64,000 nucleotides of DNA from Caprella mutica. Taxonomy: Eukaryota > Arthropoda > Malacostraca > Amphipoda > Caprellidae. The notes beneath the pieces were generated by a model. It saw nothing but the letters and a program-made list of their open reading frames with translations, did no database searches and was not told the origin of the DNA. A program made the position numbers and the translations under genes. The stretch is from NCBI GenBank assembly GCA_947561585.1, contig CANNZV010000499.1:207803-271802 (forward strand), in the 5' to 3' direction. Shown here one piece after another: positions 24,178 through 35,663 of the stretch (positions are counted from its first letter, which is position 1; the number at the start of each line of letters is the position of its first letter).

Positions 24178-24499
24178 TCACCATCTAAAATTTGATGCGA
24201 ACTGGGTCTTCGGAAAACTAGGCCAATAAACCGAGATCATCAATGAACTCATTACTCTTGCATCATTCTCAGTTTTGTTATTCAGTTCTTTCGCAAGGCA
24301 TCTTCTTTCTTCTTTGAGAATGTTTACCTCTACAATCAGACTACTAACTAGTTTCATAGTTTCCTCATGGGATTGTTCAGATGGGGTGAATAACAGAGTC
24401 GCTATCAGCGCGAACCACTGAAGGGAACATCGGTATCTCACCTGTACCGATAACCTTAGGGGTAGAAGCTTTATTAATCAAATCAGGACGTTCAGTCAT
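24178..24499 (-). pseudogene. Gypsy gag N-terminus
   Basis: An ATG at 24499-24497 opens a 40-codon frame (MTERPDLINKAS) that ends in TGA. The reading continues in a second frame (24178-24441) with a coiled-coil-like VSSLIVEVNILKEERRCLAK segment. A frameshift separates the two. This ATG is the first on the strand before the gag frames, so I take it as the gag start. Confidence 0.5.
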
Positions 24500-24649
24500 A
24501 ATGAACCACACAAAAATAATAATTTATTGATAAATAAATTATCAAAACCATATGAATATACACACTGAAAAAAAAACTCCTAAACTACGATTGAGAACAA
24601 CTAAACAAGGTGCCTGGTCTGGGCACAAGAAGAATGATCACCCTATGTA

Positions 24650-25078
24650 GTGGCACAAAATATATTCTTTAGATAGTTAAATTAGACTGAATGTAAAGGA
24701 ACCGTTAATAGATTATGGATTGTTACAACTATTGCCAACACTATCTGGCTGGTCTGAATATAAACCATACTCAGTTTTAAATGAACTCATCGGGTCAGGT
24801 ACCTACCTAGAGGTGATCACATTTAGGTAGTTTCATTTTGTGTCTCCTATTATATTATTGAGTTCAAATTTATTATATATCGTTGCTTAAATTATAGCTC
24901 TATTTATTATTTTTGTGTTTCACTAACTGACCCGATGAGAAAATTTTAAACTTAGTATGGTTTATGTTTAGACCAGCCAGATAGTGTTGGCAATAGTGGA
25001 AACAATCCATAATCTATTAACGGTTCCTTTACATTCAGTCTAATCAAACAATCTAGGCAAGAATATATCTTGTGCCAC
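24650..25078. mobile_element. 429-bp hairpin MITE
   Basis: Long terminal inverted repeats of about 150 bp start with GTGGCACAA at the left and end TTGTGCCAC at the right. Shared inner landmarks are ACTATTGCCAACACTATCTG (and its complement) and the CATCGGGTCAG / CTGACCCGATG pair. The loop of ~110 bp is AT-rich. No coding sequence. I could not settle a target duplication. Confidence 0.75.
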
Positions 25079-25377
25079 AACAAAAACTACAAAAAACAAG
25101 TGCATAATGAAATGTTATAATCGCTGGGCGCAGGTGTTTGATTGAGAGAATTGAATTTTTTATCTTCAAAAATCTGATATTTCTCGTTTTGAAGATATAG
25201 AATAATTACAATTTAAAGTTATGGTCAGATTATCTATAAAGAATATATGCACTTATTCATTTGTATTATGAGGCTAGCTAAAAGGTTTCAGACACAGAAT
25301 AATATTGAAGTTACGAATTATTAGGATTCAATAAAAAAACATATTTCTTACCGCGTAAAGAAATTTATAGGGACCCC

Positions 25378-25692
25378 TTAGAAAATCAAGGACCCCCTTT
25401 CAATCATATTCCCCGGACTGCTTTTACGACGTAGCTTTACTGTATCCATGAGATTTACTGGTGGCAGGTGACTCTGTTCACAGAGCCAGTCTTCGTTTTC
25501 ACTGAATTTTAGAGTTCCTAGTGTATTATTATCTTTTGACGTCACCGATATGGCCTTTGGTTCCGAAGCAGACGTTAAACCTACCAATAAACTGCTTTTT
25601 TGGGGGTAACACAATGTGAGGGCAAATATACAGAGTGTCCTAATTAACCCACACATCAGGGTCAAAACAGACAGAGTGGCTTTACAGATCAT
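25378..25692 (-). CDS. Unidentified ORF with N-terminal hydrophobic segment
   Basis: 104 residues. The N-terminus has a hydrophobic stretch (residues ~5-29) like a signal peptide or anchor, and the rest is polar and charged. Base composition is more GC-rich than the surroundings, which favours former coding DNA. It overlaps a short repeat (25603-25645) that recurs inverted at 27835-27880, so it may be part of a transposon. No family is recognised. Confidence 0.25.
   Translation of the reverse strand: MICKATLSVLTLMCGLIRTLCIFALTLCYPQKSSLLVGLTSASEPKAISVTSKDNNTLGTLKFSENEDWLCEQSHLPPVNLMDTVKLRRKSSPGNMIERGSLIF
25603..25645. repeat. Short inverted repeat partner of 27835-27880
   Basis: GAGGGCAAATATACAGAGTG and the following bases match the complement of 27835-27880. 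The pair brackets the large minisatellite region, 2.2 kb apart. Confidence 0.5.
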
Positions 25693-25989
25693 AGCGGCCT
25701 AGATATCTTAGAGCCAGAGTGACCTAATCAGCAGTACACACACATAATATTGCTTCTCAGTGCGATGCGTTCTATAACAGAGTGGCTTAATCAGCAGGTT
25801 AATGCTTTTTGTTTTATTTTTTGACTGTATTAATGATAGTCTTAAGCTTCTGTTATCCACTATTGAATATTTGAAGCTTGGAATAACTTAATCTGTTCTC
25901 AGATTTAAAATAAATGTATATTGAAAATAATGCACAACTTATCCAATGTTTGAAACGATAGTAAGTTATAGTGATAGTATCCCTGGTAG

Positions 25990-26400
25990 TATTAAAGCAA
26001 ATAAAGAGATAAGTTTGGCACTCTTGTAGCTATCATCGTAGATAAGATTAAGTATAAGTACTCCTGCTACTATCATAGTACATAAAAGATAGAGTTGATA
26101 CTACTACTGTAAATTACAATCACGAATCACCGTAAATAAGAGATAGGATTGGTGCCACTTTAAAATACATTCACGGATCACTGTAAATAAGAGGTAGGGC
26201 TGGTACTCTTGTAAATATCAGCGTAAATAAGAGACAGGGCTGGTACTACTCTAACAATCATAGTAAATAAGAGATAGTGTTGGTACTCGGTGTAACTACC
26301 ACCGTAAATAAGAGTTTAGGTTAGAACTCCAATAAATATCACCGTAAATATGAGATAGGTTTGTTACTCTTTTAACTAATAGCGTTAATAAGATATATAG
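25990..26400. repeat. ~40-bp degenerate minisatellite
   Basis: About nine units centred on GTAAATAAGAGATAGGGTTG and GGTACTCTTGTAACTATCA, with length variation of roughly 37-48 bp. It directly precedes the 32-bp array. Confidence 0.75.
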
Positions 26401-26404
26401 TTGG

Positions 26405-27545
26405 AATTATCTACTAACAGAGAAAAGAGTCACTGTGATTTTTTACTATCAGAGAAAAGAGTTACTGTGATGATGAATTATCAGAGAAAAGAGTCACTGT
26501 GATGATGAATTATCAGAGAAAAGAGTCACTGTGATGATGTACTATCAGAGAAAAGACTCACTGTGATGATGTACTATCAGAGAAAACAGTCACTGGGATT
26601 ACGAACTATCGGAAAAAAGTTACTGTGATGATGTAATATCAGAGAAAAGAGTCACTGTGATGATGTACTATCAGAGAAAAGAGTCACTGTGATGATGTAC
26701 TATCAGAGAAAAGAGTCACTGTAATGATATACTATCAGAAAAAAGAGTCACTGGGATGATGTACTATCAGAGAAAAGAGTCACAGTTATGATGTACTATC
26801 ACAGAAAAGAGTCATTGTGATGATGTACTATCAGAGAAAAGTCACTGTGATGATGTTCTATCATAGAAAAGAGTCACTGTAATGATATACTATCAGAGAA
26901 AAGAGTCACAGTGTTGAAGTACTATCAGAGAAAAGAGTCAATGTTGTGTTGTACTATCATACAAAAAAGTCACTGTGATAATGTACTATCAGAGGAAAGA
27001 GGCACAGTGAAGATGTACTCTCATAGAAAAATGTCACTGTGATGATGTACTATCAGAGAAAGAGTAACTTTTTTGAAGTACTATCAGAGAAAAGAGTCAC
27101 TGTGATGATGTACTATCAGAGAAAAGAGTCACTGTGATGTTGTACTATCAGAGAAAAGAGTCACTGTGATGATGTACTATCAGAGAAAAGAGCCAATGTG
27201 ATGATGTACTTTCAGAGAAAATTGAGGCACTTTGATGATGTACTATCAGAGAAAAGAGTCAATTTTATGATGTACAATCAGAGAAAAGAGTCACCGTGTT
27301 GATGTACTATCAGAGAAAAGAATCACTGTGATGATGTATTATCAGAGAAAAGAGTCACTACGATGATGTATTATCAGAGAAAAGAGTCACTGTGGTGTTG
27401 TACTATCAGAGAAAAGAGTCACTCTGATGATGTACTATCAGAGAAAAGAGTCTCTGTAATTATGTACTATCAGAGAGAGATTCACAGTGATGATGAACTA
27501 TCATATAAAAGAGTCACAGTAATGATGTACTATCAGAGAAATGAA
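26405..27545. repeat. 32-bp minisatellite, about 35 units
   Basis: Head-to-tail units of ACTATCAGAGAAAAGAGTCA plus CTGTGATGATGT, mostly 32 bp with scattered substitutions and small indels. The ORF at 27363-27551 is array-derived. Confidence 0.92.
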
Positions 27546-27887
27546 AAATAGACCTTATTACCTATTTTATATATTATTCTTGCATGTGTACCTTTAAATT
27601 TATCAAATGAAATACTATATGATAACTATAAGTACACTACTGGATTGCATCAGCTTATCGCTGTCATGGTAACTTGCACATATTTCAGCTGTTATGCCAT
27701 AGCTAGTCAGTTATCAAGCCCCTATTTTCATAACGGCAAAGTGGCCTATCCAACTGAACTTTTCATTTTTCAGTATATATGCAAAGCGCTGTCGATTAAC
27801 CCACTCTGCCTATCAAAGCTCGAAAATTGAATATTTTGTGGGTTAGGACACACTGTATATTTGCCCTCCAATTCCGGATTTAACCCT
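27546..27887. other. AT-rich spacer, no supported gene
   Basis: A 61-codon frame (27645-27830, +) has no recognisable domain. Its right end overlaps the short inverted repeat at 27835-27880. Confidence 0.3.
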
Positions 27888-28045
27888 GATGACTATCAGA
27901 ATGTATCGGAAAGTTTGACTATGTGTTTAAAAAAATATATATCATTTATAAACCTGCAGCACTACAAGTTGTTAGTTTAATATACTAAACTAGTGTGTAC
28001 CAAATATCGATTAGAAATATTGAATAATTAAAGATAAATAAATGG
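27888..28045. repeat. Dispersed repeat B, copy 2
   Basis: Same-orientation copy of 12935-13092, sharing ATCAGAATGTATCGGAAAGT, TACTAAACT and TGTGTACCAAAT landmarks. Confidence 0.7.
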
Positions 28046-28149
28046 TGACTGGTATATTCCACCCCGATATATTCCAACCTACAGGTATATTCCGGCCCGG
28101 TAAATTCTACCCCACTTTAAGTGTTAGGTTCGTTTAGTTATTAATATTA

Positions 28150-28795
28150 GTCATGGGGACCGCCCCCAAAATTTTGAGAAAAATTTATTATTGAAGTTAT
28201 GGTTCTGAAACCTTGCATGTATATATAAAATTGAATTATCTATCGTTTTTGTATATGACATTTTTTCGATTAGACCCATAGAAAACGAGTTATTCGAATT
28301 TCGAACAAATTTCGAACCATTTTCAAAAACTCTACCTCTGGTTTTTGGTTGAGGCTAGAGCATTGCGGTTTCTTGCATTCGATTCTACAATAAAATTGCT
28401 TTCGATTTTCGATTTTCGAATGGGGTTTCTTAATTTCGACTTTTTCATAAAAAGTAAACCAAAAATTTTGAAAAATAAATTTTGTCGGAAAAAATTTTCT
28501 ACAACAAATTCGAAAATCAAAAATCGAAGGCAATCATATTGTAGATATCATTATGGAGTATCGAATGCAAAAAACCGCAATGCTCTAGCTTCAACCAAAA
28601 ACAGGGGTAGAGTTTTGAATTACAAGATTTGTAGATCTCAGAATGAGTAGGAATTTCCTTTCAAAGTTTGATCATCTGACACGCAGCATCCATCCACTTC
28701 GAAGGTTTGGGGACAACTGACTAATCTCTCTTTGCATTCATTGGTGTAGGCGTGCTATACTGGTATGTTAGATACCAGATATAGCGATATAATTA
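28150..28795. repeat. Dispersed repeat C, copy 1, with central hairpin
   Basis: About 640 bp repeated at 32210-32865. Shared landmarks are CCCATAGAAAACGA, ATTCGAATTTCGAA, TTGCATTCGATTCT and AGATACCAGATATAGCGA. In this copy 28330-28615 is a long imperfect palindrome: TAGAGCATTGCGGTTTCTTG on one side and its complement near 28575 on the other. Frames on both strands are products of the palindrome. Confidence 0.75.
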
Positions 28796-29267
28796 ATTAT
28801 TACGAATTATAATTGGCTGAGAGATGGTTTTTAGAGTAGATATTGACTCCCTACCCCCCGGCCCACTTTTCCCTTTCTCCCTCTCCCCAGGGGGTTAGAG
28901 TTATACGAGTCCTCTGGTATTTTGCACACACTATAAGAAGGTTATAAAGTAACTATTTACACAATAAAAGAAAATTGAGATTTCTTCAGGGGGCGGTCTC
29001 CTTAATAATAGGGGAGAATCGGGTGAGCTCGTACAGCGGGTGAATCCGTACAGGGCCATAACTCAACACCTGTTATGTTCTAACCCGTTGAAACTTGAGT
29101 GATCCTATACATTATAATAACAATCAGTGTGAAACGAATTTCAGCGCGTGACGGTGTGGTATGTTCCTTCAGTGAGAGATCATATATTTTTAGCACTAAA
29201 ATGTTATTTTCTCACTACTTGAGCTAAGCCATAACAATTACAATTTACTATCTAAAAACTTTAAATG
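28796..29267. other. No gene seen; possible transposon 5' part
   Basis: A C-rich patch (28850-28895) and a stretch with GGTGAGCTCGTACAGCGGGT (29020-29060). The GTACAG/GTACGA phrase recurs near 30605-30660 and 31690-31720, so this may belong to the same larger element as the transposase tail at 30880. Confidence 0.3.
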
Positions 29268-30495
29268 GAATACTATACCTTTACCAATTGAATTTACTCC
29301 AAATGAAATAACATTTCATCAAAGTGAAATATCATTTCATGAAATTGAAATATAATTTCATCAAAGTGAAATATCATTTCATCAAAGTGAAAAACATTTC
29401 ATCAAAGTGAAATATAACTTCATCAAAGTGAAATAGAATTTCATTAAAGTGAAATAACAATTCCTCCAAGTGAACTATCAATTCCTCCAAATGAAATAGC
29501 GTTTCCTCCAAATGAAATATCATTTCAGCAGAATAAAACTCGAATCAATATGCAGTCAATTAAATTTATTACGTGAAATTTATTTACATAAAATTTATTT
29601 ACATGATATTTCTTTTCATGAAATTTATTCACATATAAATTTATTTACATTAAATTTCTTTACATGAAATTTATTTACATGAAATTTATTTACATGAAAT
29701 TTATTTACATGAAATTTATTCACATGAAATTTATTTACATGAAAAAAATGTATATAAAATTAGTTTACATGAAAAAAATTCACATAGAATTGTTACATAA
29801 TTTTTCATTAATTTTTTTAGTAATTATTTTTGATACATTTTTGATATATTTTATTTATTATTATTTTACATATTTTTTCTTTTACTATTAATACCCCACT
29901 AAAATTAATGGGGTAGTATATAAGTAAACTTGAAAAATATGTAAAATTAAATATATATAAAAAAATATTATTTAGTTAATTGATGCAAAGAAGACTGAAT
30001 GAAAATAAATTCATGTAAATAAATTTCATGTAAATAAATTTCATGTAAATAAATTTCATGTAAATAAATTTCATGTAAATAAATTTCATGTATATAAATT
30101 TCATGTAAATAAATTTCATGTAAATAAATTTCATGTATCTAAATAAATTTCATGTAAATAAATTTCACGTAATAAATTTAATTGACTGCATATTGATTCG
30201 ATTTTTATTCTGCTGAAATGATATTTCATTTGGAGGAAACGCTATTTCATTTGGAGGAATTGATAGTTCACTTGGAGGAATTGTTATTTCACTTTGATGA
30301 AATTCTATTTTACTTTGATGAAGTTATATTTCACTTTGATGAAATGTTTTTTCACTTTGATGAAATGATATTTCACTTTAATGAAATTATATTTCAATTT
30401 GATGAAATGATATATCACTTTGATGAAATGTTATTTCACTTTGATGAAATGTTATTTCATTTGGAGGAAATTCAATTGGAAAAGGTATAGTATTC
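29268..30495. mobile_element. 1.23-kb perfect-design foldback with minisatellite arms
   Basis: The ends are GAATACTATACC and GGTATAGTATTC, exact complements. The outer arm is a ~21-bp array (ATTTCATCAAAGTGAAATAT, 29320-29560), mirrored at 30205-30480. The inner arm is a 15-bp array (AAATTTCATGTAAAT and complement, 29565-29790), mirrored at 30005-30180. The ~215-bp loop is AT-rich. The ORFs at 29664-29891 and 30218-30490 are repeat artefacts. No transposase. Confidence 0.88.
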
Positions 30496-30879
30496 ACTAG
30501 GATATTCTCTACGTATGTAAATGTTAACATTTAGGTAAAACTCATTAATATCTGATGTATTTCATTTTGAAAACTAAAAGGCGATGTGTGGTGTCATCGT
30601 ACAAATATGTACGGGCACATCCTCCTCTGTACGGTTTCACCCCATTAATTATGTGCGAATTCACCTCTATATTTATTTTAATATGTATATGGCTCGACTA
30701 TATCCACGTTAAAGAACGGAACAGTATTCTTCCTGTGATGTGGAACAGGCACATAACATCTGGAAAAATGGAACATCAGTACATAAAGCTGCAAAATAGT
30801 ATAAAGTTGTTATCCGATGAAGCTGTAAGATGCTACAGAGAGATCCAGAAATGGTTCAGAATTTAATGAGCATAAATTA

Positions 30880-31440
30880 GAAAAGAAATTTTTTACCAGC
30901 GAAGTATTAAAAGGAATGAATGTGCTGAGAATAGTTCAAATAATTATCAGCGCAAGCAAGTAGAGAATGCGTCATCAACAGAGCCTGCCTCACCATCCAC
31001 CGAACATTCTCCTACTCTACCATCCACCGACCCTGCTCTTGCTTCATCATCCACCGAGCCTGCTCTTGCTTCACCATCCACCGAGCCTGCTCTTGCTTCA
31101 CCATCCACCGAGCCTGTACCTAGTTCACCATCCTCCGAGCCTTCTCCTACTTCACCATACCGAGCCTGATCCTGCGTCACCATTCAACGAGCCTGCTCGT
31201 GCTTCACCATCCACCGAACATTCTCTCACTTCACCTTCTTCCAAGCCACAACCAGGACTCTAGATTGAATGTTTCATTTTTAGGAACATCTTTTGAAAAC
31301 ATTCAGCCATTTGCAAAACCTCCTCCTAAAATGAGCAACAGCAGAGGCATATAACCAAGAAGGTCAATGATAACAACTGATACCCTAGAAAAGAGTTACT
31401 GAAAGAGAAACAAATTTCAAGAAAGAAATACTCAAATTCT
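30880..31440 (+). pseudogene. Probable C-terminal tail of a pogo/Tigger-like transposase
   Basis: Past a Ser/Thr/Pro/Glu-rich repeat, the plus strand reads SFLGTSFENIQPFAKPPPKM, one stop, then a basic PRRSMITTDTLEKSY-like segment. Many insect pogo/Tigger DDE transposases end with a run of this type (IRPxPKA-PRK ... ILTDTPEK), so I infer a transposase tail. The catalytic domain is not visible here. Supporting context is only the surrounding repeat-rich DNA. Confidence 0.4.
30967..31165 (+). repeat. 27-bp repeat inside the transposase-like tail
   Basis: Units of CCATCCACCGAGCCTGCTCT plus TGCTTCA encode a nine-residue STEPALASP-type repeat in the frame that joins the tail at 31270. About seven variant units. 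The long ORFs in the two other frames (Leu/His/Pro on +, Gly/Ser/Glu on -) are artefacts of the period being a multiple of three. Confidence 0.75.
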
Positions 31441-31940
31441 CCATTTGCAAAGCGTAGGCTAACGATGGAAATTGACGCTCTATAATCTAGTTAGGAAGAC
31501 ATCGGCGATGAAGCCTTTTGTGATTTTTTATTATTTCAAAAGGGCTTTAGTCAATTGTAAGGAAACGGCATTGAGGAATTTTGTAATATTTCCCATAAAG
31601 TATATGAAATTCTTACTGAATTTTCCATTTTTCCTCCTTTTTTAGTACTTTACGGAGTGATACTCTCCTCGTGCGAACTCACCTGCCCTTCCGGGTGAGT
31701 TCGTACACACGAATACATATCATTAAAATCGATATCAAGAGACAACCATAAGGTTTTATATTATTTAATTTGTAGTTATAAGCAGTTGAATACCTGAAGA
31801 TTCGATTGTGAGTTAGAACGAACTTGTATCCCATATAGTTAAGATTATATAAGCCATGAAAGGAAAAATGTAGGAACTCATTCAGTTCTCCCCTAGTATA
31901 TGTAATACTAGGTAACTTGTATTTTCAACTATATCATATT

Positions 31941-32216
31941 AAAGCTTTTGCTGGCTAATTACAAGCTTTACATTTATCACTACACATGTGACAAAACGGC
32001 AGAAAGAAAGGTTGTGTGAAAGCATTTATCAGTCGAGGTATTTAGATTTTCCATCAAAAGCTGATTTTCTTCCCTATCGCCAACACTACAGCGACAGTAA
32101 TTGTAAGATGAAGTCATATAGTATTTATTGTTATATTTATTTCATTTTGAATTTGGTATTTTAAATTCTTGTAAAAAGTAATGGTTTTTGACCGAAGGCT
32201 CTTTTTACATTTATTT
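31941..32216. repeat. Dispersed repeat D, copy 1
   Basis: About 275 bp starting GCTTTTGCTGGCTAAT and ending TTTGACCGAAGGCTCTTTTT match 54281-54555 in the same orientation. No ORF. It abuts copy 2 of repeat C. Confidence 0.8.
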
Positions 32217-32865
32217 AAAGGCACCATTCCCAGATTTTGAAAAGTTTATTATTATTGAAGCTACGGTTGTGAAACTTTGTACACATTTATAAAATGAATT
32301 CTAAGATGTTTCTGTGTCATGACATTTTTTCGATGCTACCCATAGAAAACGAATTATTCGAATTTCGAAAAAATTTCGAACAGTGTGTAAATTAATAAAT
32401 GGATACTACAATTTTGTAGCTATGACATTATGGTTTTTTGCATTCGATTCTCCACAAGAATCTCTACAAACTGTGGAAGCGTTTTTTTTTTTTGATGTTT
32501 CGAATTGGTTTTCGAATAATTGGAATTTTTATTGAAAAAAAATTTGAAAAAAATATAAATTTCAAAATTCAATAAACTGAAAAATAATCCGAAAATTAAA
32601 TAAAACTCTTCAAGAGCCTGTAGAGAATTCCGGGTTGAATCGAATGCACAAAATTGCAATGCCGTAGCTTCAAAATTGTAAACGCCATAGGCTTTTGAAT
32701 TACAAGATTTTTAGATCTCTGAACTAATAGAAAATCCCATTCAAAGTTTGATAATCTGACACGCTGCATACGACTCATGTGAAGGTTTGCGGGTAACTGA
32801 GGGGCATACCTTAGTGTGCATCTGATTAGTGGCACTTTAGATACCAGATATAGCGAGGTAAGTAC
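32210..32865. repeat. Dispersed repeat C, copy 2
   Basis: Same orientation as 28150-28795. The central hairpin is more decayed. Shared end phrase GATACCAGATATAGCGA at about 32840. Confidence 0.72.
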
Positions 32866-32904
32866 TATAGATTGAATTTTTCACATCATTTACATCATGT
32901 ATTT

Positions 32905-33650
32905 TCTAAATATTTACAGTGACTGGTGTCCTCAGAAGTATTAATCATTGTGCACCTATCGATATTTTGATTAGGTTATATTATAGTATTGTATATACCT
33001 ATTTGTCATATGTTACTCATGCCTGGGGCGGAGCAGCTGACGTGCATCTCAATCCTCGTGTAGTTATTCAAAAGCGCATAATCAGAACAATAACCTCTTC
33101 TGATTATTTGGCACCATCAACCCTTATTTGCATAAACTGAAATTCTCCGGATTTATGATATTTATAAACTTGCTATCGGCACTCACATGTATAAGCTTTC
33201 CTCCTTAGGCAATATTACTCTCTCATCCCACTCATCATTATAGCACTAGATCTCGCACCAGAACAGTTCCTACTTTTCAAAGATTGTTTCATTGCCAAAG
33301 ATCCCTAATTTTTATTGGTCACCAAGAATTTGGAATAGCATTCCATCAGAAATCCAAAACTGGCCAACCATTAAATTTTTTTAAAAGAAATACAAGCACT
33401 ACTTAATCAGGTTTTATGAGCAGTGGATTGTTAAATTTTGATAATCTCTTCACTTTGTTAAGTCCTTATGACTAACTTTTTGTTGCCCTAAAAGTTCACC
33501 TCGAACATTGAATGGGCTTGAATTTATCTATTTTCCTTTATATTTATATATTTATATTTTTAATTTATCTATTTTTTTCAATATACTTTGTAAAATACTC
33601 TTATATAATGTACTGTGCTGTTTATAATTAAATAAAAATAATATATTATT
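32905..33650 (+). mobile_element. 5'-truncated LINE fragment (end of ORF2 and 3' UTR)
   Basis: The frame 32919-33140 reads TGVLRSINHCAPIDILIRLY, YTYLSYVTHAWGGA and VVIQKRIIRTI. This is the conserved segment after the RT thumb in CR1/Jockey-type ORF2 (LYxSxVxxxLxYxxxxWG...QKRxIRxI). The terminal WNSIP block and KFFKRN follow in another frame near 33330-33390. AT-rich 3' UTR to about 33650 with AATAAAAATAATATATTATT. 5' truncation is normal for target-primed insertion. Confidence 0.82.
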
Positions 33651-33654
33651 ATAA

Positions 33655-34455
33655 TTGGGATGATAGTTTTGATCAAAGGACACTTCTTAGTAATGAAAAG
33701 GAAACTCTATTTGATATCTTGACAAACTTTACACTTTACCGACAACCTCTGCAAGACTGAATGTTATCCGGTGTGTCTATCGGCACTGATAGAGCACCAA
33801 AGAAAAAGAATGAGGCACCATCCGTGTGATAGGGATTGGCAACACGACCTACAAATTGTCAGGTGATCGAATTTTAGTACAAAATTTCATCACGTTGGTT
33901 TGGTTTGTGTTTCTAAGAGGTTCCCCGTCAGAAAAATTATAATCGCTTATCATTGACTTTCGATTGGTGATTATAAAATATCTTAAAAAATGATATATGA
34001 TATTGGATCGATTAACATCCAAACGTAAGTACGTTTCTATTTTCTATTTCCCCACAATAAGTTTCTCCTCTTAATCCTCTATGTCCCCACCATAACTTTT
34101 TCCTCTTAATCTTCTATGTCCCCACCATAACTTTCTCTTCTTAATCTTCTATGTGCCCACCATAACTTTCTCCTCTCAATCTTCTATGTCCACACCATAA
34201 CTTTATCCTCTTAATCCTCTATGTCCCCACCATAACTTCCTCCCTCTATCTTTTATTTCCCCACCATAACTTTCCCCTCTTAATTTTCTATGTCCCCACC
34301 ATAACTTTCCTCCCTCAATTTTCTATGCCATATAATAACTTTCCTCTCTTAATCTCCTATGTCCCCACCATAACTTTCCTCTCTTATCTTCAATGTCCCC
34401 ACCATAACTTTCCGCTCTTTATCTTTTATGTCCCCACCATAACTTCTCTCCCAAT
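33655..34455 (+). repeat. Dispersed repeat A, copy 2, with 35-bp array
   Basis: Matches 13800-14345 in order and orientation, missing the first ~300 bp. The terminal 35-bp C/T-rich array is expanded to about 12 units (34025-34455). Confidence 0.8.
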
Positions 34456-35633
34456 GTTCATAGCTAATTAGTTCCGTAAGCATATTATCTTGTAATAAAG
34501 TGGCATGCAATACAAACTAACAATGTCCGTAAGAGCTTTAATGTTAGGTACTTCATAGAAATTAGGCACTCATATCGTATATACACAGCGAGAAAATTAA
34601 ATTGTGGATTGATTAAACTTCATTTCGTCTCAACAGGCTAATTGATATCAACATATTTATACGAATAGTAAAGAATGGAATGTAATTAACAAAGAGGATG
34701 ATATGTGAGGTACAAAATGGCCTACTAATATTAATAAGAAAATCTTGCTGCTTCAAGCGGAACAGACTGTAATGCATACCATTGTATATATTGTATCAAT
34801 GATGATATATCATTGAAGAAATGAAAGAAACATAAAATGTCTTTGCATTTAACTTACCAGTCTGACAACTATTGAGTTTATATAAAAAATGAACAAGCCT
34901 ATACGAAATTTCTCTAACCAAATCGGGCTGACAAAACAATTTAGGTCACTAAAGGACTGTGTGTCAAAGATTCGCTACACAATTGATATATAGGAAAGCA
35001 GCGGTTTGAATTGTGTGTTCTTTTGTCAGTTCATAGCTTTTATAATAAAAATGTACTGAGCAAAATTATATATATCCAAGATTGATAGGAAAAAACTTAT
35101 TATATTGAATGAATTATGTTTGAACTGCGAACGTTTTTCTTGTGGAGCTCAAACTCCACGCTCAGTCTTCAAAGAAAAATATAAAATGAGGTAAGAAAAT
35201 ATATAATGAGTTAAGAAAATATATGAGGAGAAAAGCATCTACGTCTTAATGTAAACATATTGCTTTTCTTTAAGATAAATAGTTACTTCCTACATGTTAC
35301 ATAAGGTTAGACTCAGGTGGTTTTTAAGCCAATTTATTTATACAATGCCATTGCTTCTCAATGTTTAAATAAAGCAAAGAGGTCCTTTCCTATGCACTTA
35401 TTCATTCAATTACTTTAAAAGCTTCATGAAGTACTTTTCCAAATTAGATCCTCTGAGCAATAACTGTAATGGTAATTTCGAATGCTTTTGTCTTGTCTTT
35501 ATGGACATTAAACACACCACAAATAGTACATCGTTACAACTTTATAAGTTATGAAATAGTCATGGTGTTGAACTCATTGGAACAATAGTCTTCTTTATAT
35601 CCTCTATTCAAGATTAATTCACTATTAAAACAA
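34456..35633. other. AT-rich DNA, no gene seen
   Basis: No domain, array or RNA gene recognised. Confidence 0.35.
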
Positions 35634-35663
35634 CGGACACTCGTAGAGCGCATATTTTCGCCG
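35634..35663. repeat. Left half of dispersed repeat F, split by insertion
   Basis: The phrase ACTCGTAGAGCGCATATTTT then CGCCG is the left part of a repeat whose intact copy is at 63405-63575. It is interrupted at 35664 and continues at 39944. ATTTTCGCCG occurs on both sides of the insertion (35654-35663 and 39944-39953) as a 10-bp target duplication. Confidence 0.75.

Larger units (their letters stand above)
14337..24499 (-). mobile_element. Decayed Ty3/gypsy LTR retrotransposon interior, split by an insertion
   Basis: Read on the minus strand, the order is gag (24499-22815), linker, protease, reverse transcriptase, RNase H (to 20203), a 3-kb foreign insertion (about 17205-20210), then a second protease-like domain, the integrase zinc domain, the integrase core and a 3' ORF (to 14337). 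Many frameshifts and stops are present, so it is a fossil. I could not identify LTRs or a primer-binding site: beyond the gag start lie AT-rich DNA and an unrelated hairpin element at 24650. Ty3/gypsy is indicated by integrase lying downstream of RNase H. Confidence 0.9.

Noticed and set aside
26405..27545. CRISPR array
   Set aside because: Units are contiguous 32-bp tandem repeats without unique spacers, in an intron-bearing eukaryotic genome.
30218..30490. FHFDEM-type repeat protein
   Set aside because: It is the right arm of the foldback at 29268-30495; the period of about 21 bp keeps the frame open.
30947..31263. Leu/His/Pro-rich and Gly/Ser/Glu-rich ORFs
   Set aside because: Alternative frames of the 27-bp repeat; only the frame joining the transposase-like tail at 31270 is plausible.
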